NCBI RefSeq assembly: GCF_900636475.1
Contig: NZ_LR134283.1
Location: forward strand, 186,001 to 250,000
DNA length: 64,000 bases
Direction: 5' to 3'
Origin: Streptococcus anginosus
GTDB taxonomy: Bacteria; Bacillota; Bacilli; Lactobacillales; Streptococcaceae
Of the stretch, positions 9,459 to 19,112 are shown piece by piece (position 1 is the first letter of the stretch; the number at the start of each line of letters is the position of its first letter). Below the pieces are notes generated by a model. The model did not search any database and had not been told where the DNA came from. It worked only from the letters and a program-made list of their open reading frames with translations. The position numbers were made by a program, and so were the translations under genes.

Positions 9459-11687
9459 ATGAAAATAGGATTAAGATTATCGCTTGTTTTTGCTGCTAGT
9501 CTTTGTTTGCTTGGAGGAGTCATTCCTATTAAAGCTAATGAAAATACTAAAATACGTGTTGATAAAGTAGAAAATTTATCATCTGATTTTATCATGGGGA
9601 CGGATATTTCAACAGTAATTGCTCAAGAACAAAGTGGTGTAGAGTACAAAGATGAAAATGGGAATGTCAAAGATATCTTTGATATTTTGAAAGAAAATGG
9701 TGTGAATTATATTCGTGTCAGAGTATGGAATAATCCTTATGATCATAACGGACATGGTTATGGCGCTGGAAATAGCGATATAGAAAAGGCGATTGAGATT
9801 GGCAAACGAGCTACAGCACATGGTATGCGGCTACTAGTGGACTTTCATTATTCAGATTTTTGGGCTGATCCAGGACGTCAAGTTCCACCAAAAGATTGGA
9901 CAAATATGAATGTGTCTGAAAAATCAGAGGCTTTATATCAATACACCAAAGCTAGTCTTGAAAAAATAAAAGCAGCTGGTGTCGATGTTGGAATGGTTCA
10001 AGTTGGTAATGAAACAACGAGTAGCGGGATAGCAGGTGAAGCAGGAGAGGAACGCTATCAGTTGTTTGCAGCAGGCGCCAAAGCAGTGCGAGAAGTGGAT
10101 GCAACTATACTGATAGCTTTTCATTTTACCAACCCAGATAAAACGGAAACGATACTGAATTACGCAAAAGGTTTATCAGATCACCATATTGATTATGATG
10201 TATTTGCTACTAGTTATTATAGTTTTTGGCATGGTAATTTAGATAATCTGACTTCAGTTTTAAAGACAGTGACCGAAAAGTATGGGAAAAAGACACTTGT
10301 AGCAGAGACTTCTTATGCCTATACATTAGAAGATGGAGATGGTCAACAAAATGTTATCCGAACACAAAATCAAATGCTGGTAGGTGGTTATCCTGCCTCT
10401 GTTCAGGGACAATCGCATGCCTTACGAGATGTCATTGATGCAGCGAATAAAGCAAGTACATTAGGCATCTTTTATTGGGAACCAGCTTGGACACCGGTTA
10501 GTTCCAAAGGAAAAGAAGTAAATACATCTATTTGGGAGAAATACGGTTCGGGCTGGGCTTCTAGTGCCGCCATTGGGTATGATCCAAATGTCAATCAGGA
10601 AAATTACGGTGGCTCTGAATGGGATAATCAAGCATTGTTTGATTTTACAGGAAAAGCTTTGCCGTCACTTGCGACATTTAAATATGTTTATACTGGGTTG
10701 AATACAAATCTAGAATATGATAAGAATGAAGAAACAGAGCTGCAAGAGAGTTTGTTATCAAATTCTAGCTTTGAGGAAGAAGATCTTTCAGATTATACTT
10801 TTAACGATTTTATCAAGCGTAGACAAGACACGCCTAAAACAGGCAAGTATGCCATGAATTTCTACAATGGCACAAGCGATTATACAACTGGCGTTGAAAG
10901 AAAGGTAACACTTCCAGCAGGAACTTATCAATTTTCTGCTCAAATTCAAGGTGGTGATACAAATGCTTCAGAAGATATTTATGCTTTTGCTCGTGCTGAG
11001 GCAGTAAATGTTCAAAGTGAAAAAGTCAAACTAGCTGGTTGGTCAAATTGGCAGACAGCGAAATTGAACTTTACACTAACAAAAGAGACAGAGGTGACAC
11101 TGGGAGTATTTGTGAAAGCAAATAAAGGTTCATGGGGAACAATTGACGATTTGCTTTTAACCAGAGAAGGAGTAGATAAGACAAAGTTGGAAACCGCTCT
11201 TTCTTCGGCAAAAGAAAAATTAGCGGAAACTATGCATTATACAAAGGATTCACTTGCGAACTTAAAAGAACAAGTAGAAGAGGCGCAAGCTATTTTACAA
11301 AAAGATGATGCGACACAAGCAGAGATTGATGCAGAATGTGAAGCATTACAGACTGCTATTCAGACCCTTGTACCACTAGAAAATCAATCTTCATCTAATG
11401 TTCAGCATGAAGATGGTAAAAAAACAAAGGAAAATTCTAATAATAAAGAACAAAAAGGAGAAAACTCCCATGCTGGGTTGACAGATTCTGATTCGTCTAA
11501 TAAAAATGGGAAGTCTTCTCAAACGAATAGGAACAAGGGAACTTTGCCTACTACAAGTGACAAAAAATTAGCTAAAACCAAAGAATTATTACCAAGTACA
11601 GGAACTAGCATGTCATATTTAGCTGGTATCGGTGTTGTTTTTCTGAGTGTATTTGTTGCTGTCATTTCTAAGAAAAATAACCAATAA
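9459..11687 (+). CDS. Cell-wall-anchored arabinogalactan endo-beta-1,4-galactanase (GH53)
   Basis: A 742-residue surface enzyme. It has a signal peptide (residues 1 to about 27). The GH53 catalytic domain (about 45-400) has acid/base Glu185 in VGNETTSSG and nucleophile Glu283 in VAETSYAYT. A beta-rich carbohydrate-binding-like module follows (about 430-575), then a FIVAR-like helical segment (about 577-645), a Ser/Asn/Lys-rich linker and an LPSTG sortase signal with hydrophobic stretch and basic tail. It should cut beta-1,4-galactan such as pectin side chains into galacto-oligosaccharides at the cell surface. It directly follows lacE, which ties it to the lac uptake and cleavage system. The start has only a weak ribosome site (gggaaa). 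Confidence 0.92.
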   Translation: MKIGLRLSLVFAASLCLLGGVIPIKANENTKIRVDKVENLSSDFIMGTDISTVIAQEQSGVEYKDENGNVKDIFDILKENGVNYIRVRVWNNPYDHNGHGYGAGNSDIEKAIEIGKRATAHGMRLLVDFHYSDFWADPGRQVPPKDWTNMNVSEKSEALYQYTKASLEKIKAAGVDVGMVQVGNETTSSGIAGEAGEERYQLFAAGAKAVREVDATILIAFHFTNPDKTETILNYAKGLSDHHIDYDVFATSYYSFWHGNLDNLTSVLKTVTEKYGKKTLVAETSYAYTLEDGDGQQNVIRTQNQMLVGGYPASVQGQSHALRDVIDAANKASTLGIFYWEPAWTPVSSKGKEVNTSIWEKYGSGWASSAAIGYDPNVNQENYGGSEWDNQALFDFTGKALPSLATFKYVYTGLNTNLEYDKNEETELQESLLSNSSFEEEDLSDYTFNDFIKRRQDTPKTGKYAMNFYNGTSDYTTGVERKVTLPAGTYQFSAQIQGGDTNASEDIYAFARAEAVNVQSEKVKLAGWSNWQTAKLNFTLTKETEVTLGVFVKANKGSWGTIDDLLLTREGVDKTKLETALSSAKEKLAETMHYTKDSLANLKEQVEEAQAILQKDDATQAEIDAECEALQTAIQTLVPLENQSSSNVQHEDGKKTKENSNNKEQKGENSHAGLTDSDSSNKNGKSSQTNRNKGTLPTTSDKKLAKTKELLPSTGTSMSYLAGIGVVFLSVFVAVISKKNNQ

Positions 11688-11694
11688 ATCATTG

Positions 11695-11732
11695 TAAAAA
11701 AGTAGAAAGACCTCCCGCTTTCTACTTTTTCT
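11695..11732. terminator. Bidirectional terminator between the galactanase and yazA-like genes
   Basis: AGTAGAAAG at 11701-11709 pairs with CTTTCTACT at 11718-11726, flanked by A-run on the left and T-run on the right, so it can serve both converging genes. The right arm overlaps the 3' end of the minus-strand gene. Confidence 0.85.
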
Positions 11733-11979
11733 TATCTGCAATATATTCTAATTTTTGTTGTCGTGTTTTTCTTTTAAAGAGGGCCTCGGCTGACATGGCA
11801 GAAGGTTTGTCGGGAAATTCTTCTTGATACAAAAGAGTAACAGGTAATCGTGCACGGGTATATTTGGCGCCTTTTCCAGCATTATGTGTGTCTACTCGTT
11901 TTTTGACATCGGTCGTATACCCTGTGTAGAGAGAGCCATCGGAACATTCCAGAACGTACATATAGGCTTTAATTTCCAT
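11722..11979 (-). CDS. GIY-YIG domain protein (YazA/UPF0213 family)
   Basis: An 85-residue protein with the GIY-YIG nuclease fold. [16 protein letters not shown] is the core (Y-V-L and Y-T-G positions) and an Arg follows in the KKRVDTHN segment. The ATG at 11979 is chosen; it overlaps the end of the upstream methyltransferase gene by 11 bp, which suggests translational coupling, and there is no strong ribosome site of its own. In many Firmicutes the same two genes are paired. Cellular role is not established. Confidence 0.85.
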   Translation of the reverse strand: MEIKAYMYVLECSDGSLYTGYTTDVKKRVDTHNAGKGAKYTRARLPVTLLYQEEFPDKPSAMSAEALFKRKTRQQKLEYIADKKK

Positions 11980-12715
11980 AGTAAATCTCATGAATTTCTG
12001 GAGTGTAGCTGCCATCTTCATTATGAATGAAAAGCGGTGGCAGGATTTTTAGACCATCACGAGAACCATCTTTAATAGCTTCAATGAGGAGCATATTGGC
12101 TTCGCGATTTGCTTTTGGGTAAACAAATTGAATGCGTTTTGGTGCTAAATTGTGAGCAGTCATAGTGTCAACAATATCAAGGAATCGTTCGGGACGATGA
12201 ACTATTGCTAAGCGTCCGTTGGATTTCAAGACCCGTTGGGAAATTTGACAGATTTCTTCCAGATTTGTCGCAATTTCATGCCGTGCAAGCAGATAGTGTT
12301 GACTTGCGTTGAGATTAGAATGCTCATCTACTTTGAAATAAGGCGGATTGCAGAGGATCATGTCCACTTTGCTACCGTCGATATAGTGGGTGAGATATTT
12401 CAAATCATCTTGAATGACCTGCATTTGGTGGGTTAAACCATTTAGCTCAATAGAGCGCTCTGCCATATCTGCCAGTCTCTCTTGAATTTCAACTGCTATG
12501 ATTTGAGCCTTGGTTCGGGTGCTTGCAAAAAGCCCAACGGCACCATTTCCAGCACAAAGATCCACGATAAGACCACGTTTAGGTAAATTTGGAAAGCGAG
12601 AGAGGAGCACGCTATCTACTGAGTAGCTAAAGACCTCTCGATTTTGAATAATTTTGACGTCAGTAGAAAAGAGCTGATTGACTCGCTCACCGTCTTTTAA
12701 AAGAATTTCTGCCAT
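11969..12715 (-). CDS. tRNA1(Val) A37 N6-methyltransferase-like protein (TrmN6/YabB family)
   Basis: A 248-residue class I SAM-dependent methyltransferase. It has the SAM-binding loop [13 protein letters not shown] near residue 50, acidic motif IAVEIQ, and the catalytic NPPYF motif near residue 122, typical of N6-adenine methylation. By family it modifies adenine in tRNA (TrmN6) but substrate proof is lacking in streptococci. It shares an operon with the GIY-YIG gene. A TGATATAAT extended -10 lies only 8 nt before its ATG, so the message may be almost leaderless. Confidence 0.85.
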   Translation of the reverse strand: MAEILLKDGERVNQLFSTDVKIIQNREVFSYSVDSVLLSRFPNLPKRGLIVDLCAGNGAVGLFASTRTKAQIIAVEIQERLADMAERSIELNGLTHQMQVIQDDLKYLTHYIDGSKVDMILCNPPYFKVDEHSNLNASQHYLLARHEIATNLEEICQISQRVLKSNGRLAIVHRPERFLDIVDTMTAHNLAPKRIQFVYPKANREANMLLIEAIKDGSRDGLKILPPLFIHNEDGSYTPEIHEIYYGN

Positions 12716-12723
12716 ATATCCTT

Positions 12724-12732
12724 ATTATATCA
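12724..12732 (-). promoter_or_regulatory. Extended -10 promoter of the methyltransferase gene
   Basis: On the minus strand TGATATAAT ends at 12724 and the ATG begins at 12715. Predicted transcription starts about 1-2 nt before the start codon. A possible -35 (TTGCTT, 12754-12749) is 19 bp away. Confidence 0.55.
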
Positions 12733-12761
12733 TGATGTAGAGGAAAAGAAGCAACAAAAAT

Positions 12762-12800
12762 AAGTGGTAAGACAAAAATGTACGGTTTTTCTTACTGCTT
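12762..12800 (-). terminator. Terminator of the P-type ATPase gene
   Basis: On the minus strand AAGCAGTAAGA (12800-12790) pairs with TCTTACCACTT (12772-12762) with G-U pairs, followed by a TATTTTTG stretch. Confidence 0.65.
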
Positions 12801-12820
12801 ATAGGTATTATTCTTAAGAT

Positions 12821-15175
12821 TTATAAACTTTGCTCCCGTTTGTTCTGTATGTGTGTCACGACAATAAAAGTAATTGTAAATAAAATCATCAAAATGATAT
12901 AGATTGGGAAGCTATTGCTGGTTAGAGTAGCGATTTCGATGTACTTTTGCAGGAGAACTGCTGTTCCAAAGAATCCAACGAGGGACCAGAGGATAAGTAG
13001 AATCCGCCAGAGATTGAGCGGAAGGCAGGCTCGGACAACAGATAGAAATCCGATAGAGCCTAATAAATAATAAAGCAAAGTTGAGATTTCTAGTTGTGAC
13101 CAACTATGCAATCCACCGAAAATACTGACAAATAAAACGCTAAAGACGACCATTAGCCCGCTAGGTAGCGCCTTGAAAATTGCTTTTTTAAGGAAATCTT
13201 GTTCAACAGGTTTGATATTCCGCTCAAAGGTGAGGACAAAGGGCGGCAAACCTTCAACAAATTGGTCGATCAAGGTGATTTGAATGGGGATAAATGGAAA
13301 GACTAAGAGCCATTCTGCTCGACCCAGTAAGATACTGGAAATACAAATGATTGTCAAAATGAACGAATAAGTTGTTTTAATGAGGAAAATTGGTGCAATG
13401 CGGGCGATATTATTAACGACGCGGCGTCCTTCAAAGAGAATTTCAGGTACATCGTTAAAATCAGAATTAAGCAACACCAGATTGGCAACTTGTCGTGTTG
13501 CAGGATCCCCTTCAGCCATGGCAATGGAGCAGTCTGCTTCCCGTAAGGCTAGAATATCATTGACTCCGTCACCAGTCATTGCTGTGGTATGTCCTGCTTT
13601 TTTCAGGGTTTGAATGATAAGTTTCTTTTGATGAGGAGAAACGCGGCCAAAGATAGCTGTCTTTTCTGTCAACTCAATCAATTCTTGATCCGTTACTTTT
13701 GAACAGTCAACATAACTTTGGTAATTTGAAAAACCAGCTTTTGCAGCAATGTTTGATACAGTAATTGGATTGTCACCTGAGATGATTTTTAAGCCCACTT
13801 CTTGTGAGCGTAAGTATTCCAAAGTATCAGCTGCTCCGTCACGAATCGGATCTGTGATTTCTAAAATGGCAATGGGTTGAATGCTACTTGGTAAGTGAAT
13901 GTGTTTATGGTCAATGCGTTCAGGACTAATAGCTAAAGCGAGCACACGCGAACCACGCTTTTGAGCTTCCTGTGCTAGCTCAATTTCTTCATGAAAGAGC
14001 ATTTCAGGCGCACCGAGAAAGACAGTACCTAAGTCCGACATTTCCATAGCTCCCCATTTACGGTCACTCGAAAATGGAATCATATTACTTGTTTGATAGT
14101 CAGTCGGAGTAGTAAATTGCTTGCGAATGGCTTGGGCAGTTGGATTATTGTCATCGCTTGCAGTGATATAAGCACTAAGAATGTCAGAGATGGCTTGTTC
14201 TGAAAAATCTTCTGTGAGTGGGCTGAAGGTTTCAACGTGCATTTTCCCTTGTGTAATGGTACCTGTCTTATCAAGACAGAGCATATCAACACGGGCCAAT
14301 GTTTCAACGGAGTACATTTCTTGTACGAGGACTTTTCGTAAGCCTAGCTTGATGACAGCTGTTAAAAGAGAAGTAATCGTTAAAAGAGCAATTCCTTTTG
14401 GTAGCATTCCCAGAAGAGCCGTTGAGGTATTGACAACTGAGTCTTTGACAGGTAAATGTTTTACAAAGAGAGCTTCTAGAAAGAGCGCAATTCCGAAAGG
14501 GATAATGATTTTTCCTGTAAAACCTGCAATCCTGTCCATGGATTTCATGATACGAGAATTGATTGGTTTGACAGTCTTAGCCTCTAGCATCAGTTTAGAA
14601 GCATAATTATCAGAGCCTACATGAGTGATTTTGGCAATAACACGCCCGCTGGCAAGAAAACTTCCTGAGAGCAATTGCTCCCCAATCTCCTTTTGAACAA
14701 GGTCACTTTCACCTGTCAACATGGCTTCGTTCACTTCTGCAAAACCGTCTAAAACAGTTGCGTCACTTGGAATCTGCTCCCCCGTAGCCAGTTGAATACA
14801 GTCATCCAAGACTAAGTCTTCTGGATTGATTTGACTAGATTTACCATCGCGAATGACCGTTATCTTTTCTTTGTTTAAAAGATTCAGTTTGTCGACCATG
14901 TGTTTAGCTCGCAATTCTGTCACGATACCAGAGAGGGCATTGAAGCAGATAACAGCAAAGAAAACCAAGTTGCTCCATGCTTGCACAGCAACAAGCGCCA
15001 GGGCAATTGCAAAATTTAGTGCATTAAATAGCGTAAAAACATTGCGCTTGATGATTTGCCAGGTGCTGGTACTCGTATTGGCTGTAAAATCATTGGTAAG
15101 TCCTTGAGCAATTTTTTCTTGGACTTGTTGGTGGGTTAATCCCGTAAATTCTTTCATGTTCATGAGGATAATCAT
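12821..15175 (-). CDS. Cation-transporting P-type ATPase
   Basis: A 784-residue P-type ATPase with all core motifs: TGES (actuator domain, about residue 163), CLDKTGTITQG with the phosphorylated Asp (about 300), TGDGVND (hinge, about 525), and about ten membrane helices including a C-terminal hydrophobic block. There is no N-terminal metal-binding cysteine domain. It resembles the PMCA/SERCA-like pneumococcal Exp7 group, so Ca2+, Mn2+ or other divalent cations are possible substrates; the ion cannot be fixed from sequence. Starts at 15175, 15163 and 15157 are all possible and none has a good ribosome site. It is divergent from plsC. Confidence 0.9.
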   Translation of the reverse strand: MIILMNMKEFTGLTHQQVQEKIAQGLTNDFTANTSTSTWQIIKRNVFTLFNALNFAIALALVAVQAWSNLVFFAVICFNALSGIVTELRAKHMVDKLNLLNKEKITVIRDGKSSQINPEDLVLDDCIQLATGEQIPSDATVLDGFAEVNEAMLTGESDLVQKEIGEQLLSGSFLASGRVIAKITHVGSDNYASKLMLEAKTVKPINSRIMKSMDRIAGFTGKIIIPFGIALFLEALFVKHLPVKDSVVNTSTALLGMLPKGIALLTITSLLTAVIKLGLRKVLVQEMYSVETLARVDMLCLDKTGTITQGKMHVETFSPLTEDFSEQAISDILSAYITASDDNNPTAQAIRKQFTTPTDYQTSNMIPFSSDRKWGAMEMSDLGTVFLGAPEMLFHEEIELAQEAQKRGSRVLALAISPERIDHKHIHLPSSIQPIAILEITDPIRDGAADTLEYLRSQEVGLKIISGDNPITVSNIAAKAGFSNYQSYVDCSKVTDQELIELTEKTAIFGRVSPHQKKLIIQTLKKAGHTTAMTGDGVNDILALREADCSIAMAEGDPATRQVANLVLLNSDFNDVPEILFEGRRVVNNIARIAPIFLIKTTYSFILTIICISSILLGRAEWLLVFPFIPIQITLIDQFVEGLPPFVLTFERNIKPVEQDFLKKAIFKALPSGLMVVFSVLFVSIFGGLHSWSQLEISTLLYYLLGSIGFLSVVRACLPLNLWRILLILWSLVGFFGTAVLLQKYIEIATLTSNSFPIYIILMILFTITFIVVTHIQNKREQSL

Positions 15176-15241
15176 ACCATTTTTTTAGTAAAATTTCTAA
15201 TAGAATCCATTCGGCTGCGACACTTTTATGACGAAAAAAGT

Positions 15242-15270
15242 TTGCGAGCAAGAATTGGATAAGGTATAAT
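15242..15270 (+). promoter_or_regulatory. Promoter of the plsC-like gene
   Basis: TTGCGA at 15242-15247 and TATAAT at 15265-15270 with a 17-bp spacer, 24 bp before the ATG at 15295, which has ribosome site gggagag. Confidence 0.7.
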
Positions 15271-15294
15271 AAAAAGGATAAGAAGGGAGAGCCT

Positions 15295-16035
15295 ATGTTT
15301 TATAGATATTTAAGAAGATTGGTGATGTTGATTTTATGGGCTTTAAATGGTAATGCTCACTACCACCATTTGGAGAACATTCCAGACCAAGAGGAAAATT
15401 ATATTTTAGTTGCTCCACACCGTACTTGGTGGGATCCTGTTTACATGGCTTTTGCAACAAGACCCAAGCAATTTATCTTTATGGCAAAGAAAGAACTGTT
15501 CACAAATCGCGTTTTCGGTTGGTGGATTCGCATGTGTGGTGCATTTCCGATTGACCGTGAAAATCCAGGAGCATCTGCTATTAAATACCCTGTCAAGATG
15601 TTGAAATCAAGCAATCGTTCTTTGATTATGTTTCCAAGTGGAAGCCGACATTCGACAGATGTGAAAGGTGGCGTTGCACTAATTGCTAAAATGGCAAAGG
15701 TGCGCATTCTTCCAGTTGTTTATGTAGGACCGATGAGCCTGAAAGGTTTAGCAAAAGGCGAACGTGTAGACATGGATTTTGGACAACCTATTGATATTTC
15801 AGACATCAAAAAGATGAATGATGAGGGCGTGGAAGAAGTCGCCCGCCGTATTCAGACAGAATTTGATCGTTTAGATGCAGAAGTAGCAGCTCTTGAAGTG
15901 AAAAAAAGTCCGAATATATTATTGTTATTACCACGTTTGATTGCTTTGCTACTATCTCTTATTGTTGGCTTGCTGACATTTATTTTTAGTTTTATCGCAA
16001 GCTTTGTTTGGGATCCTGATAAACATAGGAAATAA
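15295..16035 (+). CDS. plsC: 1-acyl-sn-glycerol-3-phosphate acyltransferase family protein (PlsC)
   Basis: A 246-residue membrane-bound acyltransferase. The catalytic H-x4-D motif is APHRTWWDP (about residues 40-48), followed by the substrate motif FPSGSRHS (about 119-126; most relatives read FPEGTR, so a Ser replaces the Glu). A C-terminal hydrophobic hairpin (about 205-240) is unusual in small PlsC proteins. It would acylate lysophosphatidic acid in phospholipid synthesis. The changed FPEGTR motif leaves room for another acyl acceptor. A DJ-1 family gene follows 46 bp downstream. Confidence 0.85.
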   Translation: MFYRYLRRLVMLILWALNGNAHYHHLENIPDQEENYILVAPHRTWWDPVYMAFATRPKQFIFMAKKELFTNRVFGWWIRMCGAFPIDRENPGASAIKYPVKMLKSSNRSLIMFPSGSRHSTDVKGGVALIAKMAKVRILPVVYVGPMSLKGLAKGERVDMDFGQPIDISDIKKMNDEGVEEVARRIQTEFDRLDAEVAALEVKKSPNILLLLPRLIALLLSLIVGLLTFIFSFIASFVWDPDKHRK

Positions 16036-16081
16036 AAATCTTGTAGAAGAGGTATGCCTCACCTGTCGAGAAGGAGCATCT

Positions 16082-16723
16082 ATGAAAATAGCAGTTTTGC
16101 TGTATCCAGCATGTTCATTGCAGGAAATCACAACTTTGACATCAATACTTTGTCTTTCTTTTGGACAATCTTTGGATTATCTTGCTTCAGAAAAGAAAGT
16201 CTATACGAGTGAAGAAGGATTGCAAGTTATTCCAGATTTTACTTTTAAAGAAGTGCAAAATGAAAAGTATGATTGCATCATATTGCCAGGCACACTAGAT
16301 CCATTTGTTAGCCTTTATGATTTCAGACTAATCTCTTTTTTGGAGAGGGTAGACACAAAGCGGACGATGGTAGCGGCTATTTCCTCATCGCCTATGTTTT
16401 TAGGAAAAGCTGGTTTGTTGAGAAGCCGGTATTACACAGGTGGTCTGTATATGGAGTTGGTAGAGTATTTTTCTTTTTTGGAAACAGGAAATTTCCTCCA
16501 TCAGCCTGTTGTAAAAGACAAGAATGTTATTACAGCCATTGGATTTGCTTATGTAGAATTTTCTCAGACCGTTTTGAATGCTTTAGGATTAGAAGTGCCG
16601 AGCGATTTCTTTTTGAGAAAAAATTTCTACAGCCCAGAGGAATTAACTTATCATTTAGAAGCAAGCGATTACCAAAAAATACTGCAAAAGATTTCACAAT
16701 ATGAACGATGTACCCAGGAATGA
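16082..16723 (+). CDS. DJ-1/PfpI family protein
   Basis: A 213-residue protein starting MKIAVLLYPACSLQEITT with the flavodoxin-like DJ-1/PfpI fold. The IILPGT strand occurs near residue 63. At the usual nucleophile elbow the sequence is AAISSSPMFLG, so the reactive cysteine of classical members appears replaced by Ser. It may be a non-enzymatic or altered member of the family. The ATG at 16082 follows aaggagc; a longer frame from 16004 would overlap plsC. It probably shares the plsC transcript. Confidence 0.75.
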   Translation: MKIAVLLYPACSLQEITTLTSILCLSFGQSLDYLASEKKVYTSEEGLQVIPDFTFKEVQNEKYDCIILPGTLDPFVSLYDFRLISFLERVDTKRTMVAAISSSPMFLGKAGLLRSRYYTGGLYMELVEYFSFLETGNFLHQPVVKDKNVITAIGFAYVEFSQTVLNALGLEVPSDFFLRKNFYSPEELTYHLEASDYQKILQKISQYERCTQE

Positions 16724-16782
16724 TTTCCTGGTTTTTTACTATGAATTTTAGGATATAAGGAACCAAAACACACAAAACTTAC

Positions 16783-16821
16783 ATGAAAGCGCTTGCTAAA
16801 ATAGATTTAAAATAGTATACT
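16783..16821 (+). promoter_or_regulatory. cre site and promoter of the surface dipeptidase gene
   Basis: ATGAAAGCGCTTGCTA at 16783-16798 fits WTGNAANCGNWNNCWW. TTGCTA at 16793-16798 (-35) lies inside it and TATACT at 16816-16821 (-10) follows after 17 bp. CcpA binding would cover the -35. The leader downstream has a hairpin (16854-16861 with 16865-16872). Confidence 0.78.
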
Positions 16822-16915
16822 AAATTTAAGGTATACGGTTTTAAAAAGGTGATAAGAGTGATGTTCACTCTTAAAAGTTGATGTATTCAACATGCAATCA
16901 TAAAAGGAGAAATAT

Positions 16916-19009
16916 ATGAAAAAATTGATTTTTCGCTTAACAATTCTGTTATCTGCTCTTATTCTCTTTCCTTTTCAAGCAGTAGAAGCCTGTACAGGTT
17001 TTATTGTTGGGAAGAACTTGACAGCAGATGGTTCGACTTTGTATGGTCGTACAGAGGATTTGGAGCCTAATCATAACAAAGTCTTTAAAGTTCATCCAGC
17101 CAAGGACAATCAAGCGGGAGAAAAGCTGATTGATGAAGCCAATGGCTTTGAATGGCAATTACCCGCACATAGCTATAAATATACTTCTGTTTCGGACGTT
17201 ACACCCAAAGAAGGTATTTTTGATGAAGTAGGCTTCAATGAGCATGGAGTTTCCATTTCTGCTACAGTATCAGCTAAGGCGAATAAAGCTATCCAGAAAG
17301 TTGATCCTTATGTAGAAAAAGGGCTAGCAGAATCCATTATGACAACGGTTGTCTTGCCACATGTAAAAACGGCTCGTGAAGGTGTGGAGCTCATTGCAGA
17401 GATTGTCAAAAAACAAGGTGCTGCTGAAGGAAACATTGTGACAATTGCAGATAAGACAGGTGTCTGGTACATGGAAATCTTATCTGGTCATCAATATGTT
17501 GCCATTAAATATCCAGACGACAAATATAGTATTTTCCCTAATACCTTCTTCTTAGGGAGTGTTGATTTTAATGATAAGGAAAATGTCATTGCTTCAGAAA
17601 ATGTGGAAAAAGTAGCGCGTGATGCTAATTCTTATAAGGAAATTGATGGCAAGTTCCATATTTCTCAATCTTACAATCCGCCAATGGCAGAGGCAGATCG
17701 TTCGCGTGCTTGGGCTGGTATTAAGGCTTTGAACCCAGACGCACCAGTCAATTATGATGATAAATATTTTGATTTGTTGCAATCTAGCAATAAGAAAATC
17801 AGCGTTGCAGATGTGATGCGGATGCAGCGGAACCGTTTTGAAGGTACGCAATTCAAACCATTAGACCAAATGGAATTAGACGGTAAAGGCATTCCTCAAC
17901 GTGGAAAAGTAGATCCAGTCTACAAATATCCTCTTGGCAATCCAAATGTAATGGAAGCTCATATTTTCCAATTGAAAGATAATATCCCTGCTAGCATGGG
18001 TGGTGGCACAATGTGGCTTTCTGTCGGTAGCCCTCGATTTGCACCATACTTGCCATACTATGGAAATATCAACAATACTTATGCTGCTTATCAAGTTGAT
18101 ACAACGAAATATGACAAAGATTCTTGGTACTGGGTTGCGTCACACATTTACGATATGGCAGCTAAACATCAAAAATTATTTGGCAATAGCATTCAAGAAA
18201 AATGGAAAGCTTTGGAAGCACGATTGATTGAAGAACAAGCCAAATTAGATGAACAATACGCAGCTGCAGGTGGAGCTTCGTCAGAAGAAGTGACTGCGTC
18301 TAGTATGGCGCGTGCAGAGGAAGTCTTTAAAGAAATGAAAGCTCTAGAAGCTGAAATGGAAGAAAAGATTAAAAATGAGCAAACGCCACCAAGCTCTAGC
18401 TTAGAACCATCTTCAAGTACAAGTGAGTCATCTTCAACCACATCTTCCACTTCGTCTACATCTCAATCTTCGTCAAGTACAAATGAAACGTCTACATCTA
18501 GTTCATCAGATACTGAAAAACCTAAACCAAGCGAAACTTCTGATACCTTAGTGGATACAGCCACAGGGGTTCGCTTGCAAAATGCAGATTTGGTGAAAGC
18601 TAATCTCAAATTAGCAGTTAAAAAGACGATTGAAGAAAACGCAGATAGCTATGACATTACCTTGACCAATCCAAAAGGCGAAGCAGTGTCACAAGTCAGT
18701 TCAACAGTAGTGACAGTACCAGTGAAGCAAGGTGCTACGGTGGATTCTGTTTATGCTATGAAAGACGGCAAGCAAGCGGAAAAATTTGATTTTGTTCTCA
18801 ACAAAGATCAAACGATTAGCTTTAAAACAACACACTTCTCTACTTACAAAGTAAATTACAAAGTTGTCAAAGAAACGCCAAAACAAAATAAACGTGGCTT
18901 CCTTCCGTCAACTGGTGAAAAAGTAACCTTCCTTGGTTTAGTAGGAATTGTCATTTTAGGAGTTGTCATCTTCATCTTAGCAAAACGTTCAAAAAAGAAT
19001 AATGAATAG
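16916..19009 (+). CDS. Cell-wall-anchored C69-family dipeptidase
   Basis: A 697-residue surface protein. After a signal peptide (residues 1-25) the mature protein begins at Cys26 in EACTGFIVGKNLTADGST; in C69 (PepD-type, Ntn-hydrolase) enzymes the N-terminal Cys is the nucleophile. The catalytic domain extends to about residue 440. It is followed by an acidic helical stretch (about 430-480), a Ser/Thr-rich linker (about 485-540), a beta-type domain (about 545-645) and an LPSTG sortase signal with membrane span. It should release dipeptides or cleave short peptides at the cell surface, and the cre site at its promoter implies catabolite control. Confidence 0.9.
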   Translation: MKKLIFRLTILLSALILFPFQAVEACTGFIVGKNLTADGSTLYGRTEDLEPNHNKVFKVHPAKDNQAGEKLIDEANGFEWQLPAHSYKYTSVSDVTPKEGIFDEVGFNEHGVSISATVSAKANKAIQKVDPYVEKGLAESIMTTVVLPHVKTAREGVELIAEIVKKQGAAEGNIVTIADKTGVWYMEILSGHQYVAIKYPDDKYSIFPNTFFLGSVDFNDKENVIASENVEKVARDANSYKEIDGKFHISQSYNPPMAEADRSRAWAGIKALNPDAPVNYDDKYFDLLQSSNKKISVADVMRMQRNRFEGTQFKPLDQMELDGKGIPQRGKVDPVYKYPLGNPNVMEAHIFQLKDNIPASMGGGTMWLSVGSPRFAPYLPYYGNINNTYAAYQVDTTKYDKDSWYWVASHIYDMAAKHQKLFGNSIQEKWKALEARLIEEQAKLDEQYAAAGGASSEEVTASSMARAEEVFKEMKALEAEMEEKIKNEQTPPSSSLEPSSSTSESSSTTSSTSSTSQSSSSTNETSTSSSSDTEKPKPSETSDTLVDTATGVRLQNADLVKANLKLAVKKTIEENADSYDITLTNPKGEAVSQVSSTVVTVPVKQGATVDSVYAMKDGKQAEKFDFVLNKDQTISFKTTHFSTYKVNYKVVKETPKQNKRGFLPSTGEKVTFLGLVGIVILGVVIFILAKRSKKNNE

Positions 19010-19041
19010 GTGAAGCAAGCAAATCAACATCATGTTGAAGG

Positions 19042-19085
19042 ATTCCCTCAAAGTTAGGTACAAACTAACTTTGGGGGATTTTTAT
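19042..19085 (+). terminator. Terminator of the dipeptidase gene
   Basis: A 16-bp stem (19042-19057 with 19065-19080) around loop gtacaaa, followed by ttttta. Confidence 0.9.
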
Positions 19086-19112
19086 ATGAATTGGACAGAT
19101 TTCTACATTAAA

